In this document: one piece after another, positions 46,570-60,109 of the stretch
Layout of the letters: each line of letters starts with the position of its first letter
Position numbering within the stretch: position 1 is the first letter of the stretch
Origin: Histoplasma ohiense
Taxonomy: Eukaryota; Ascomycota; Eurotiomycetes; Onygenales; Ajellomycetaceae
Assembly: GCA_017607445.1 (NCBI GenBank)
Contig: JAEVHH010000002.1
Span: 6,788,001 to 6,852,000, forward strand
Reading direction: 5' to 3'
DNA length: 64,000 nt
Translations under genes and position numbers: made by a program
The notes under the pieces: generated by a model
The model's database searches: none
What the model was told of the DNA's origin: nothing
What the model saw: only the letters and a program-made list of their open reading frames with translations

Positions 46570-49500
46570 ATTTACTGACTGACTTCTGATAGATTTTATT
46601 AAACTGTTTCAAGTACTTCTGACTGTTCATCAAGTTTTTCTTGAGTTCTCAAGAATTATCTGTGTCTGTACAATCTTTTCATTTGACAAGATATTGTGTT
46701 TGACTGTGGTACTGATGCTTGTCTAATATAGCTTCAACTTCTCATTTCTCTTATATGTCTATAATTATCAGTTCTGCTTGTGGGATTTGTCTGTTGTATG
46801 TGTGATATGATTCAAGAAGGGAAACATGGAATACAGAATGAATTTCTTTATATTACAGTGTAAGTTTCAGTTTGTACATCTGTGTACTGTGGATATCAAT
46901 TATTTGAAAGAGACCCAAAAATCAATGATCTAGTTTGAATGAGGATCACAAGATGGATATATTTTTTGCACACAGTATTACTCAGTCCTCTATCTTAAAG
47001 TTTTTTGATATATGATGCTGATTGTAATACTTTTTCTCAGCTGCTTTGACAGTTTTCAGACATTCTTGAATTTTGTTCTCTGCTTGCTTCATTCATTCCA
47101 CTTATTTCATTGCTGATTTTGACACATCTGTGCTTGGGGGTTCCACATCTATATGAAGTTCAGTTGGTCGGCTGATCATTGCTTCAGATGATGTCATTTT
47201 TATTGATGTGTGAAAGATGTTGTTATATACTCATTGTGTCAGAGGAATTCATTCTATCCAATTATCTTGCTGATAGCTGCAATATGTGTGAAGATAATGT
47301 TCAATCATCTGGTTCAATCATTCTGTCTGGCCGTCGGTTTGCAGGTGGAATGTCATTGATAATTTTCATTGAATATGAAGCAGATAACATAATGTTGATC
47401 AAAACTTGCTATTTATTAATGAATTTTGATTGCTAATAATGTTCATAGATAGGCTAAAGTTCTTCACAATTCTTTATATAATAATGTCTGTAAGTTCTTC
47501 TGCATCTAGCTCTGAAAATGTGGGCACAATTATGACTCATTTGATGAATAAATCAACAAATACAACAATAGTATTATAGGTTTGACTTCTCTTTTTATTA
47601 TCTGATAGACCTTCAATAAAGTCCATGCTAATTGTATGCTATTTCTTATCTGACATTGAATGTGGTTGTAGCAATCTGTACAGCTTGTGCTGTGGTATCT
47701 TGATATATTGACAAATATTGCAAGTTCTCACATATTCTGCAATCTCATTGCTCATACCATGCCACAAGTACTTGTGTTTGATTGCTTCAATGATTTTGTC
47801 ACATTCAAAATGGCCATCTTGAGAATCATTGTGGTTCATTTTCATTATTTCATGTCTTACAGTTTTGTCTTGTGATATGTAGACTTTATCATCTTTTCTG
47901 AGCAGATCATCTTTATCTACTGCTCAGATTGAATAATTATCTACACTAGCATCATTCATCTCTAGTCTTCTGTGAAGTTCAGATGTGCTGGTGTCTCTAT
48001 TCTGAATCTACAGTAAGAGTTCAATGATAGATTCAGCTATCTCTTTGCAATAGACTGTCTCAGACTCAAATATCTTGACAGCTAGAATCTGTGGCATCAG
48101 AGTCTCTAGATTTAATCTTATAATATCTGCAATCTTGTTCTCATTTGCAGATGCATTCTTTATTCTGCAGAGATTGTTGTTATCAATGACTATGAGCTTC
48201 TTCATTCAATAATTTTCATTAGCTTGCAGATCTTTTCACATCATCTTGACATATTGATCTAATTTTGTGTTTTCTTTTATTTTTAGTGACTTAAAGATTC
48301 TCTTATGTAGCTTCTTTTACAGAGTAGAGAGCTTCATCAAAAGAGCTGTGTGTTTTACAAAATCTGAGCAATGACTTGATGCATCTGCAGAATTATTTTT
48401 CTCAGAATGATGCTCTATTTCAAAATCAAATGCTGAGAGCATTTTCATTCAGTGAATCTGACATTCATTTAGCTGCTTCATTGTCATGAAGTGCTGGAGA
48501 TTGACATGGTCAGATAAAACAGTTATTGAGTGCCTGCTACTGTGTAAGTAGTGATATCATTGTCTGAAAGCTTCTACAATTGACAACATTTCTAGATCAT
48601 ATGTTTGATAACATCTTTCTGTTTCTGTGAGCTTTCTAGACCAAAATGTAATTGAGTGTCAGTGATCATCATTCATTAATTGTGATATTACTGTGGTGAT
48701 TGCAACATCAGATCTGTCTGTTTCTATACAGAGTTTTCACTGTGAATCAAAGTGGATCAACAATAATGCTTTTGTAAAGCATTCTTTTAACTGCAAAATT
48801 GCATGCTTGCAGTTATTGTCTAACTGAACAGATGCATTATTCTTCCCTCTTTTCATTTTGTAATCTTTTAACAATTTGATCAGAGATGCTGTTATTATCA
48901 AGAACTTGTATATGAATCAATGATAGAAATTGATGAATTCTAGAAATATTTGCAATTTGTTTATAGTTCACAGTTCTGATCAATCTAGAATTGTGTTGAC
49001 ACAGTGTTTCTCAACAGTAATGCTCTGTGTGGTAACCACAAAACCCAAAAATCCAATTTCTGTTGCATGGAATGTACATTTACTAAGTTTGACATATAGT
49101 CTCCATCGCCTTAATCATTCCAGCACATTCTTAACATGGACGACATGTTCATCAAGTGTGTTTGAATAGATTATGATATTGTCAAGATAAGTCATGCAAT
49201 ATACATCTAAAAGGTTGCTGAGGGCTTTGTTGATATAAGATTGAAAGATCACAGAGACATTGGTTAGCTCAAAAGATAAGACTAGATATTCAAAGTGTTC
49301 ATATTGTGTTCAAAATGCTGTTTTTCATTCATCTCTTGCTTGTATGTGAATTCTATGATATGTGTCTCTCAGATTCAGTTGTGTATATATTTTAGCACCT
49401 GCTAATCTATCAAGTATTTCACTTATCAAGAGCAGTGGATATCAATTCTTGACTGTTATTTCATTCAATTCTCAATAATCTATACAAAGACACAGAGTTC

Positions 49501-51336
49501 CATCTTTCTTTGATATGAATAACACTGACATATCAGCTGAACTCTTGAATGGATGTATCCAATTCTTCTCTAATGTCTTTTTGATATATTCTCAGAGGAC
49601 AGAGAGTTCTTGAGGTGATAAGTTATATATCAGTTGATATGAAGGTTTCTTGTCAGGTTTGAGCTCTATGACATGATCATGAGGTGCATGTTCTGCATCA
49701 GATATGTCTTCTCAGAATACATCAAGATAATCTTTATAATTATCTGAGATATTTGACTCAGTTGCTGCACTCACAGCTTGTAATGATAAAGCAGTGAATA
49801 TAATATTGCCATCATCAATTAGTGTTGCAAATTCTTTAGCAGTATTCAGATGTATGTGGTTAATATTCAATACTTTTCTATAGATTCAGCATCTTCACAC
49901 TCAGTTGATATCAGAGTTCACAGCTTTCAATCATGGCATGCTCAAAATTACATCATATCCACTAATGTCAGCCTCTTTGAAATGGTGGAATTCTTCTTGA
50001 AGAATGTGTTCATCATTGATAATCTTTATTGCAGCTCTTTGTTGTTCATATGATTTAATCTTATGATTATCAACTGCTTCCATCACTTTTGATTTATCTT
50101 CTGCCTTTGAGAAATATTTTGATGCTCAGATGTGGGACATGAAGTTCACATCTGTGCCAGAATCCACTAGTGTCCACACCATCAATCATTCCACTTCTAT
50201 CAGTATTCATGTATTCATCATCAATAATTGTTTATCTCACAGTCTAGTTGTTTATATTCTCAATGCAGCAGCTGCTTCTATGATTGGAATTGCTGGTTTT
50301 TTGCTTGTTGAACTTGGTTGTGCTTTTTGAGATGTAATATTCAACAATCATTTGCAATATGATTCTTCTTATGACAGTGAGAACACTTCTTCATTCAGTT
50401 ATATTTATTTTTCTTGATTTGTTCAGTTGAATCCATTTGTTCCTCTTGTTTCCTCTTGTTTCAACAGTTGCTAGATTTATCAGAATGATGCTGATTCTCT
50501 ATGAATATTGCAGGTCTTTCTTTGCAGATAGCATGCTGTCACTCTGATATATTTTCCTTGAGAGTCTGTAGAGTTCAAAGCAACTCTTTGTAATTCTGAG
50601 GCTCTTGATTTCAATGATTGAGTTCAGTGTGTAATATCTTCAACATCTTACTATGCAAGTTATCCATTCTTTGTTCTTTGCTATATAAGAGTAAGTAGTA
50701 TTCTCAGTCTTTGAGATATTTAGAGAAATTGTGTATCAATTGCCATTTTTGTTGCTTTGCATTTTGAAATTTTTGACTTGCCAATCAGTGCTGATTCTGT
50801 GGATCATTAATTTGCATTTCTAGATGTGATAATATATTGTCAAAAGTCAATGATGTTGCTCCTCCATGTCTCTTATACAATGATACAAAATTCAACCATT
50901 TCTGCTTAATGTGGGTGTCAAGATAGAGTTTAGCATCATTTATCTTGTGTTCTTTCTTTCAATAATACTGACAGTGATGTGTAAAGAGAGTCAACATGCA
51001 ATCTTTATAGTTCTTGAATTCTAACATATTTTTTCCTCAATAATAGTTCTTAATCTTCAATCTCAGTGATGTTTCATTATCATCATCTGTATTGTTCACA
51101 GATCAATTTTGCAGCAGTTCTGTGGTGGTATTCTGAGTTAATTGAGACTTGATAAGAGTATCTTCATGAATCTGTGCTTTCAACTCATTGAGCTGCTGTT
51201 GTGCATGCAGAATAGCTAATTGCTGCTCTTGTTCATGGATTTGATCATTCAACTGTTGCAAATGCACATTGTGATCATTGGAGGCAGTAGAGGATTCAGA
51301 TTGATTTTCAAGAGATCTTGCATGTGTTGAGATCAT
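46570..51336 (-). pseudogene. E1 gag-pol, decayed
   Basis: Starts at ATG 51336 (MISTHARSLENQSESS) with a Gln-rich coiled coil (QLNDQIHEQEQQLAILHAQQ). The zinc knuckle CSHCHKKNHIANDC lies near 50345-50390, the protease near 50110-50160, reverse transcriptase about 48950-49600 (SKKDGTLCLC, KIYTQLNLRDTYHRIHI), RNase H about 48400-48850 and integrase about 46900-47900. The chromodomain is at about 46590-46740. Compared with the family, TGA replaces both Arg (from CGA) and Trp (from TGG) at many positions, while TAA and TAG are rare. It cannot encode a working polyprotein. Confidence 0.85.
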
Positions 51337-51441
51337 TTTGCATGTTTTAACTAATGTTGTGTGTTTTAACTAATGTTGTGTGCTTTATTGTAGGTGTGTG
51401 TAACAACGGATCACTCAAATAAAGTTTAGAGCAATTAGAAT

Positions 51442-51712
51442 TGTAAGAGATGATTGTAGATATAATTATGGAAGTAGTGTGAAGTACACACATAGAATGT
51501 TAAGAAGATAGCAATCTCTATTATTCAAAGCTAATCACTGATCTTCTAATATCTACAGATATCAGTGAGCATTATATAGATGATCATCATGCACTACAGC
51601 TGTCTATGATGCTGTGTGCTATGTCCCTCCTCATTAATTCTGATGTGTTCTGTGTTCTTCTATCGCCATATAGCTATTTCCTAATATAGATATCTCCGTT
51701 GCGTCTATTACA
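51442..51712 (-). repeat. E1 LTR (5' LTR in element orientation), 271 bp
   Basis: Begins TGTAAGAG and ends ATTACA on the plus strand, followed by the AGCTT duplication. It retains several CpG (for example TATCGCCAT and CTCCGTTGCG) where the other LTR has TG or CA. Confidence 0.95.
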
Positions 51713-51717
51713 AGCTT
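51713..51717. repeat. target-site duplication of E1, right copy (AGCTT)
   Basis: Second copy of the duplication at 44558-44562. Confidence 0.9.
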
Positions 51718-53257
51718 ACAGAATGACAATCCACTGAATTACAGCAGATCTTGTATGCAGCATCTATTCTCAAGAGAAAAGCTAGATCTCTTTGAATGAC
51801 AGCTGAAAAGTTGAATGTGAAAGTGTCTGATAAGTATGAATTATCATGAAAATGAGACAATTTCACAAGATGGATTCTGCATAACTTCAAGAAACTAGAT
51901 GTCAAAGACAAACATTACAAATACTTTGTAGAATGCAAGCAAGAAGAAGACCTCACATTGTACTACATTCATTTCAGCTTGTATTATCTTGTGATGAATC
52001 AAGAGCTTCTGACATCTTTCTGTCTACAAATCTTCATACACAGCTTAGACATCAATCTATACATCAAGTGAAAGTGTCTTAACTCACAGCCACAGACAGT
52101 GAAGGAAACATATGAAATACTACTCTCAAAAGAACAAGTGAGCAAGCTGTGAAAGCAAGCAGTGAAAATACAGACAAATACAAGAAGACTCACATCTACA
52201 TTCATCACTTCATTATCAAGACACTCAGATGCAATGAATATTAATCTCAATGCTATTGCAAGAGCTCTGAACCTCTTCAAGAAGAATTCATCAGAGTGAA
52301 TAATCTGATATCACAAACACAGAGCATGCTTTCACTGCAGTTGACAGAATCATAATACAAGAGATTGCTGTAATTGCTCTCAAGAGAAGAAGTCAAAAAA
52401 CTAGAGAGATCAGCAGAATCAGAGATGCTTGCTGATCAACTACTAAAGGTCTTCAAAGTAGATGAGTTGTCTGTATTAGATGACTCTCTGAATTCTATAA
52501 GAGCTAAACAGAAGAGAGATGAAGAAGTGAGTGCAGAAGAGAAAGCAGACAAACATCTGAACATTATAAAATTAAATACACTGATGTATAGAGAATATCT
52601 GAGATGGAAAAAAGAAGTGACAGTGAAGATGTTATTGAACACAGACATTTTGATGAAATACATTGATGATCATATGTTAAAACAATTGTCTGATATACAA
52701 TGAATGAAGAAATCTAAATAAGTAAAGCTTCTGAACAATCATTATCTTATCTCATCTGTGAGAGTAAAGATGCTCTTGCATTTCAAGAGATGATTTTGCT
52801 GTATCTGAATATGTGTGCTTCTGAATGTAGAATACAATCTGATCTTGAGGCTTGATTGATTTCAGAAGTATGATCTCTGAATCCATTGATATATATATCA
52901 CATACAGTTGACAAATCATAAGAATCAAATTCATACAATCTTACTCATGAATATAAGGCACAGATTCCACATGCCAGGGACAGAAGATTTGAATCTCATC
53001 ATTCAACATCAAACAAAGCAAACACTGTGTAAATCTTCAACTCAGAGCATTCTATACATTATAAAAGAATCTGAGGCAAAAGAATCATCATCTGTGAAAG
53101 ATTTGAAAAACAAAATATATATGAAGACACTGCTTGAAAAGTATAAGAAGATCTTCTGAATGAACCTCTCATCTTCTCTGCCACTCAAAAGAAAATTTGT
53201 TCACAAGATTGATACAGAGAATGCAAAGCCAATAAATTGCAATGTATACTCTCTATC

Positions 53258-53528
53258 TGTAATAGACGCAACAGAGATATCTATATTAGGAAATAGCTAT
53301 GTGGCGATAGAAGAACACAGAACACGTCAGAATTAATGAAGAGGGATATAGTGCACAGCATTATAGATGGCTGTAGCACATGATGATCATCTATATAATG
53401 CTCACTGATATCTGTAGATATTAGAAGATCAGCAATTAGCTTTGAATAATAGAGATTGCTACCTTCTTAACATTCTACATGTGTACTTCACACTACTCTC
53501 ATAATTATATCTACAACCATCTCTTACA
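53258..53528 (+). repeat. E2 5' LTR, 271 bp
   Basis: Begins TGTAATAGACGCAACAG and ends CATCTCTTACA; same length as the E1 LTRs and clearly the same family in opposite orientation. Confidence 0.93.
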
Positions 53529-53614
53529 ATTCTAATCACTCTAAACTTTATTTGAGTGGTCCATTGTTACACACACCTACAATAAAACACACAACATTAG
53601 TTAAAACATGCAAG

Positions 53615-56600
53615 ATGGTTTCAACACACACAAGATTTCTTGAAAACCAACCTGAATCTTCTACTGCCTCTGATGATCACAATGTGCATTTGCAACAGTT
53701 GAATGATCAAATTCATGAACAAGAGCAGCAATTAGCTATTCTGCATGCACAACAGCAGCTCAATGAGTTGGAAGCACAGATTCATGAAGATACTCTCATC
53801 AAGTCTCAATTAACTCAGAATATCATCACAGAACCACTGCAAAATCGATCTGCAAACAATACAGATGATGATAATGAAACACCACTGAGGTTGAAGATTA
53901 AGAACTATTATTGAGGAAAAAATATATTAGAATTCAAGAACTATAAAGATCACATATTGACTCTCTTTACACACCACCACCAGTATTATTGAAAGAAAGA
54001 ACACAAGATAAATGATGCTAAACTCTATCTTGACACCCACATTAAGCAGAAATGGTTGAATTTTGTATCATCATATGAGAGACATGGAGGAGCAACACTG
54101 TTGACTTTTGATGATATGTTATCACATCTAGAAATGCAAATTAACAATCCACAGAACCAGCACTGATTGATGAACTAAAAATTTCAAAATGCAAAGCAAC
54201 AAGAATGGCAATCAATATGTGATTTCTCTAAATATCTCAAAGACTGAGAATACTACTTACCCCCATATAGCAAAGAACAAAGAATGGATAACTTGTGTAG
54301 TAAGATATTGAAGATATTACACACTGAACTCAATCATTGAAATCAAGAGCCTCAGAACTACAAAGAGTTGCTTCAAACTCTACAGACTCTCAAGGAAAAT
54401 ATGTCAGAGCAATAACATGCTATTCACAAAGAAAGACCTGCAATATTCATAGAGAATCAGCATCATTCTGATAAATCTAGCAACTGTCAGAACAAGAGGA
54501 AACAAGAGAAACAAACAGATTCAACTGAACAAATCAAGAAAGATAAATATAACTGAATGAAGGAGTGTTCTCACTGCCATAAGAAGGGTCATATTGCAAA
54601 TGATTGTTGAATGTTACACTCTGAAAAGCACAATCAAGTTCAACAAGCAAAAAACCAGCAATCTCAATCATAGAAGCAGCTGCTGCATTGGGAATATGAA
54701 CAACTAGACTGCAAGATAAACAATTATTGGCAATGAATACATGAATGCTGACAGAAGCAGAATGGTCAATGACATGAATGCTAGTGGATTCTGACACAGA
54801 TGCAAACTTCATGTCCCACATCTGGGCATCAAAATATTTCTCAAAGGCAGAAGATAAACCAAAAGTAGTGGAAGCAGTTGATAATTATAAGATTAAATCA
54901 TATGAACAATGAAGAGCTGCAATGAAGATTATCAATGATGAACATATCCTTCAAGAAGGATTCCACCATTTCAAAGAGGCTGACATTAGCAGATATGATG
55001 TAATTTTGAGCATGTCTTGATTGAAAGCTGTGAACTCTGATATTGACTGGGTGTGAAGATGCTGAATCTATAGAAAAGCATCAAATATTAATCACATACA
55101 TCTGAATACTGCTAAAGAATTCACAACACTAATTGATGATGGCAATATTATATTCACTGTCTTACCATTACAAGCTGTGAGTGCAGCAACTGAGTCAAAT
55201 ATCCCAGATGATTATAAAGATTATCTTGATGTATTCTGAGAAGACATATCTGATGCAGAACATGCATTTCATGATCATGCTATAGAGCTCAAACCTAGCA
55301 AGAAACTCTCATATCAATCAATATATAATCTATCACCTCAAGAACTCTCTGTCCTCTGAGAATATATCAAAAAAATATTAGAGAAGAATTGAATACATCC
55401 ATTCAAGAGCTCAGTCAGTGTGTCAGTATTATTCACACTCAAGAAAGATGGAACCCTGCATCTTTGCATGAATTATCAAGAATTGAATGAAATAACAGTC
55501 AAGAATCAATACTCACTGCCCTTGATAAGTGAAATACTTGATAGATTAGCAGATGCCAAGATATATATGCAACTGAATCTCAGAGATGCATATCATAGAA
55601 TTCACATATGAGTGAAGAATGAATGAAAAACAGCATTTTGAATATGATATAGACATTTTGAATATCTAGTTTTATCTTTTGAGCTAATCAATGTCTCTGT
55701 GATCTTTCAATCTTATATCAACAAAGCCCTCAGCAATCTTTTAGATGTATATTGCATGGCTTATCTTGACAATATTGTAATCTATTCAAACATGCTTGAT
55801 GAACATGTCGTCCATGTTAAGAATGTGCTGGAATGGTTAAGACGATGGAGACTATATGCCAAACTTAGTAAGTGTACATTCCATGCAACAGAAATTGGAT
55901 TTTTGGGTTTTGTGGTTATCACACAGAGCATTACTGTTGAGAAACACTGTGTCAACACAATTCTAGATTGATCAGAACTGTGAACTATAAACAAATTACA
56001 AATATTTCTAGAATTTGTCAATTTCTATTGTTGATTCATATACAAGTTCTCAATAATAACAGCATCTCTGACTGAATTGTTAAAAGATTACAAAACAAAA
56101 AGAGAGAAAAATAATGCATCTGTTCAGTTAGACAAAAACTGCAAGCACACAATTTTGCAGTTAAAAGAATGCTTTACAAAAGCACTGTTGTTGATTCACT
56201 TTGATTCACAGTGAAAACTTCATATAGAAACAAATGGATCTGATGTTGCAATCACTGCAGTAATATCACAATTAATGAATGATGATCACTGACACTCAAT
56301 CATGTTCTGATCTAGAAAGCTCACAGAAACAGAAAGACATTATCAAATATATGATCTAGAAATGTTGCTGATTGTAGAAGCTTTCAGACAATGGTGCCAC
56401 TATTTACATGATAGTAGACACTCAATAACTGTTTTATCTGACCATGTCAATCTTCAGCACTTCATGACAATGAAGCAGCTAAATGAGTATCAGATTCACT
56501 GAATGAAAATACTCTCAGCATTCAATTTTGAAATAGAGTACTGTTCTGAGAAAAATAATCCTGCAGATGCATCAAGTTGTTGCTCAGATTTTGTAAAACA

Positions 56601-58398
56601 CACAGCTCTCTTGACAGAGCTCTCTACTCTGTAAGAGAAGCTGCATAAGAGGATTTTTAAGTCACTAAAGATAAAAAAAAACACAAAGTTAGATCAATGT
56701 GTCAAGATGGTGTGAAAAGATCTGCAAGCTAATGAAAATTGTTGAGTGAAGAGACTTATAGTCATCAATGATAATCATCTCTGCAGAATAAAGAACACAT
56801 CTGCAGATGAGAATGAGATCACAGATGTTACAGAGTTAAATCTAGAGACTCTGATATCACAGATTCTAGCTGTTAAGATATTTGAGTCTGAGACAGTCTA
56901 TCACAAAGAGATAGCTGAATCTATCATCAAACTCTTACTGCAGATTCAGAATAGAGACACTGGCACATCTGAACTTCACAGAAGACTAGAGATGAGTGAT
57001 GCTAGTATAGATAATCATTCAATCTGAGCAGTAGATAAAGATGGCCTGCTCAGAAAAGATGATAAAATCTACATATCACAAAATAAAGTCATAAGACATG
57101 AAATAATGAAAATGAACCACAATGATCCTCAAAATGATCATTTTGAACATGACAAAATCATCAAAGCAATCAAACACAAGTACTTGTGACATGATATGAG
57201 CAATGAGATTGCAGAATATGTGAGAACTTGTGATGTTTGCCAACACATCAAGATACTGCAGCACAAGCTGTATGGGTTGCTACAACCACATTCAGTGTCA
57301 GATAAGAAATGGCATACAATTAGCATGAACTTTATTGAAGGTCTGTCAGATAATAAAAAGAGAAATCAAATCTATAATGCTATTGTCATATTTATTGATT
57401 TATTCATCAAATGAGTCATAATTGTGCCCACATCTTCAGAGCTAGATGCAGAAGAACTTATGGATATTATTGTATGAAGAATTGCAAAGAACTTTGATCT
57501 ATCTGTGAACATTATTAGCAATCAAGATTCATTAATAAATAGCAAGTTTTGATTGACATTGTGTTATCTACTTCATGTTCAATGAAAATTATCAACAGCA
57601 TTCCACCCACAAACCGACAGTCAAACAGAACAATTGAATCAGATGATTGAACATTATCTTCACATATATTGCAGCTATCAGCAAGATAATTGGATAGAAT
57701 GAATTCCTCTGACACAATGAGCATATAACAACATCTTTCATACATTGATAAAAATGACATCATCTGAAGCAATGATCAGCTGATCAACTGAACTTCACAT
57801 AGACATGGAACTCTCAAGCACAGATGTGTCAAAATCAGTGATGGAACAAGTGGAACAGATGAAGCAAGCAGAGAACAAGATTCAAGAATGTCTGAAAACT
57901 GTCAAAGCAGCTGAGAAAAAGTATTACAATCAGCATCATATATCAAAAAGCTTTAAAATAGAGGACTGAGTAATACTGCATGCAAAAAATATATCCACCT
58001 TGCAACCCTCACTCAAACTAGATCATCAATTTTTGAGTCTCTTTCAAATAATTGATATCTGTGGTACACAAATGTACAAACTGAAACTCACACTGCAATA
58101 TAAAGAAATTCATTTCATATTCCATGTTTCTCTTCTTGAATCATATCATGCATGCGACAGATAAATCCCACAAGCAGAACTGATAATTATAGACATGCAA
58201 GAGAAATGAAAAGTTGAAGCTATATTAGACAAGCATCAATACTGCAGTCAAACACAATATCTTATCAAATGAAAAGATTGTACAGACACAGACAATTCTT
58301 GAGAACTCAAGGAAAACTTAGTGAACAGTCAGAAGTACTTGAAACAGTTTAATAAAATCTATCAGAAGTCAGTCAGTAAACAAAAACAAAGAAGATGA
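53615..58398 (+). pseudogene. E2 gag-pol, decayed
   Basis: Gag begins at ATG 53615 (MVSTHTRFLENQPESS). The zinc knuckle CSHCHKKGHIANDC is at 54566-54607. The protease motif reads VDSDTDANFMS, with Gly of DSG changed to Asp (a G-to-A change). Reverse transcriptase spans about 55260-55980, with DGTLHLCMNYQELNEITVKN and the catalytic box YLDN (second Asp of DD changed to Asn). RNase H lies about 56150-56560 and integrase about 57060-58200, including HPQTDSQTEQLNQ. A chromodomain follows at about 58205-58345 (KVEAILDKHQY ... ENLVNSQKYLKQF). About a dozen or more TGA codons interrupt it, at positions where relatives have Arg or Trp. Confidence 0.88.
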
Positions 58399-58417
58399 CA
58401 ATGACTGCTGAATATAC

Positions 58418-59566
58418 TTATTTCACTCAGAGATTAAAAAACAGATCTGTCTCAGCTTGATCAGTGTCATTCAAAAAATTATCATCAAGACAAACCTGCT
58501 TATTATTCTGGATTTTCTCAACTGATGAAGCACAATATTTCAACAATGACTTGGAAGCTGTGATCAGCAATGTAATCATCAGAATCTCATCAATCACTGT
58601 TTCAGCTGAAGTCTCAGAAGAATCATCTCATTGAATCTCTCAGATCTTCACAGCAAAGAATCTAACTGCTGCAGTCACAGCACTCTGCAAAATGTTAACA
58701 TTCAAAGTATTCACATCAGTGACAATTAGATTCTCAGCAGCATTGATAATCATCTGAGTCAATTCAACAGCATCCACTGACACCTAATAAGAAGTTAATA
58801 TTATACCATAAAAACATTTGTTTTGAATAATAACTTATTGAAATATAGATGTGCTTCATCACCAAGCAGTGCTTGCATTTTTTGCATCAATTCTCAGCAG
58901 ACTCACAATGATGATGAAGGGATGTTGTCAAATGTCAAATACAACAACAGCAATATGCTGCTGTATTTCTTTCTAACACTTCAATGAAACTGTCCACTTT
59001 CTCATTTTCATCTACATTATCAGTCAACTCAAATAACATACCAAGATCTTGGCTCAGCAAGAATGACACTGATGTAATAGCAGAATATGAAAATATACTT
59101 TCTGAAACACTGCTATAATCAAATGCCACACTCTGCTGTGATAACAGATTATCAGAGTTTATATAGAATTCTAGAATCTCACCTACATTCTCATAGATCT
59201 GCATATCAAGTACAAATCTCACAACAGTAGTTTGATACATAGCAAATCTCTCATTCAGAACTTCATCAGAGAGCAGTATTTTGTGAAATTCATCAATCAA
59301 AGATTGATCAGTTTTGTGAAAGTGCTCAGACATCTATAATCTGTTAGCATTCATAACAATCTTAGTTTAAGAAAACTTACAGCAGCACAACTTCTATTTG
59401 ATATATGGCAGATGTGACAGCATATCCATTCATCATTCACAAAGTAAGAGTATACTGAGGGATTCTGCAACCTCTTCAGACAACTCAAGCAAATGCTCTC
59501 AATGGCAGACAGCATATCATTCTTCATAGACTTCAAATCAGCAACAGAAACAGCTGGTTCTGACAT
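58418..59566 (-). pseudogene. antisense accessory gene of E2 (three exons, best-preserved copy)
   Basis: Same gene as in E1. Exons: 59566-59381, 59333-58839 and 58783-58418 (186, 495 and 366 nt, identical lengths to E1). Exon 1 is completely open: MSEPAVSVADLKSMKNDMLS ... FVNDEWICCHICHISNRSC. Intron 1 (47 nt) keeps the GTAAGT donor, GCTAAC branch and TATAG acceptor. Exon 2 is open for 132 codons, then has a TGA where E1 has CAA; the ancestor was probably CGA (Arg), decayed differently on the two strands. The intron 2 donor has decayed to ATAAGT; its acceptor is TTATTAG. The stop codon lies about 20 bp from the end of pol, so the two genes are convergent. Cys/His pairs suggest zinc binding. 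Function unknown. Confidence 0.72.
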
Positions 59567-60109
59567 TCTATCATAACTTTAATTAGTATCAAAGCCTTAT
59601 TCAAAGAAGAAGGAAAAGCAAAAGCAACAAGAAAGAAAGACAGATGTTGAAGATTGAAATCAATATTGCAATGATGATCAAAGAAATTGCAACAACACAA
59701 AACTCAACTCAAAATGAAAAACACAATCATACAATCAAAACTTTGAATTTCACAATAAAAATTGCATAGAAAGATACAGTGTACTTTGTTTGATAAATTG
59801 ATGTATTCTTTTTAAATAAAAAATTGTTGGTGGTGATGGTGGTGATGATTTTGTTAGGGTATGACTTTTTGATGTAAAAGTCAAAGAAAAGAGGTTCAGA
59901 AGTTGTGTCTAAATTGTGATTGAACTGCATTGACACTGAAGATGGAAAAATGTTCTTCTGAAACAGCAATACTCTGAAATTAATCTCAACAATTAATCCA
60001 GTCTGATTCTGTGAACTCTATACAATATTAACCATGCAGCACATGTTACAAACTTCGCATGTTGCAGTAAAAAGCTCTGAGAACCAGGCCTTTGAAGAAG
60101 GGAGATAAT

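Larger units (their letters stand above)
44563..51712 (-). mobile_element. complete chromodomain Ty3/gypsy LTR retrotransposon E1
   Basis: 7,150 bp, minus orientation, with two 271-bp LTRs and an AGCTT target duplication, inserted in the gag of E0. In element direction the order is 5' LTR (51712-51442), gag with zinc knuckle, protease, reverse transcriptase, RNase H, integrase, chromodomain, antisense accessory gene and 3' LTR. A purine-rich tract (GAAGAAGAGAGATAAT) directly precedes the 3' LTR. Domain order with integrase last and a C-terminal chromodomain identifies a chromovirus-type Ty3/gypsy element. Reading frames are full of TGA, so it is dead. No standard TGG-starting primer-binding site follows the 5' LTR, so the priming mode is unclear. 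Confidence 0.93.
43690..53257 (+). mobile_element. old LTR retrotransposon remnant E0, interrupted by E1 and E2
   Basis: Plus-strand gag/pol-like sequence lies in two pieces, 43690-44562 and 51713-53257. Removing E1 plus one copy of its 5-bp duplication restores a continuous frame (MKCEL/TE, then after a TGA QSTELQQILYAASILKRKAR). The gag part has a zinc knuckle (CFHCS-stop-QNHNTRDC, about 52328-52371, CX2CX4HX4C). The pol part begins LLEKYKKIF, KIDTENAKPINCNVYSLS, the usual start of a Ty3/gypsy reverse transcriptase, and is cut there by E2. No LTR recognised at its left end. Numerous TGA stops and absent CpG show strong mutational decay. It is the oldest layer of the nest. Confidence 0.75.
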
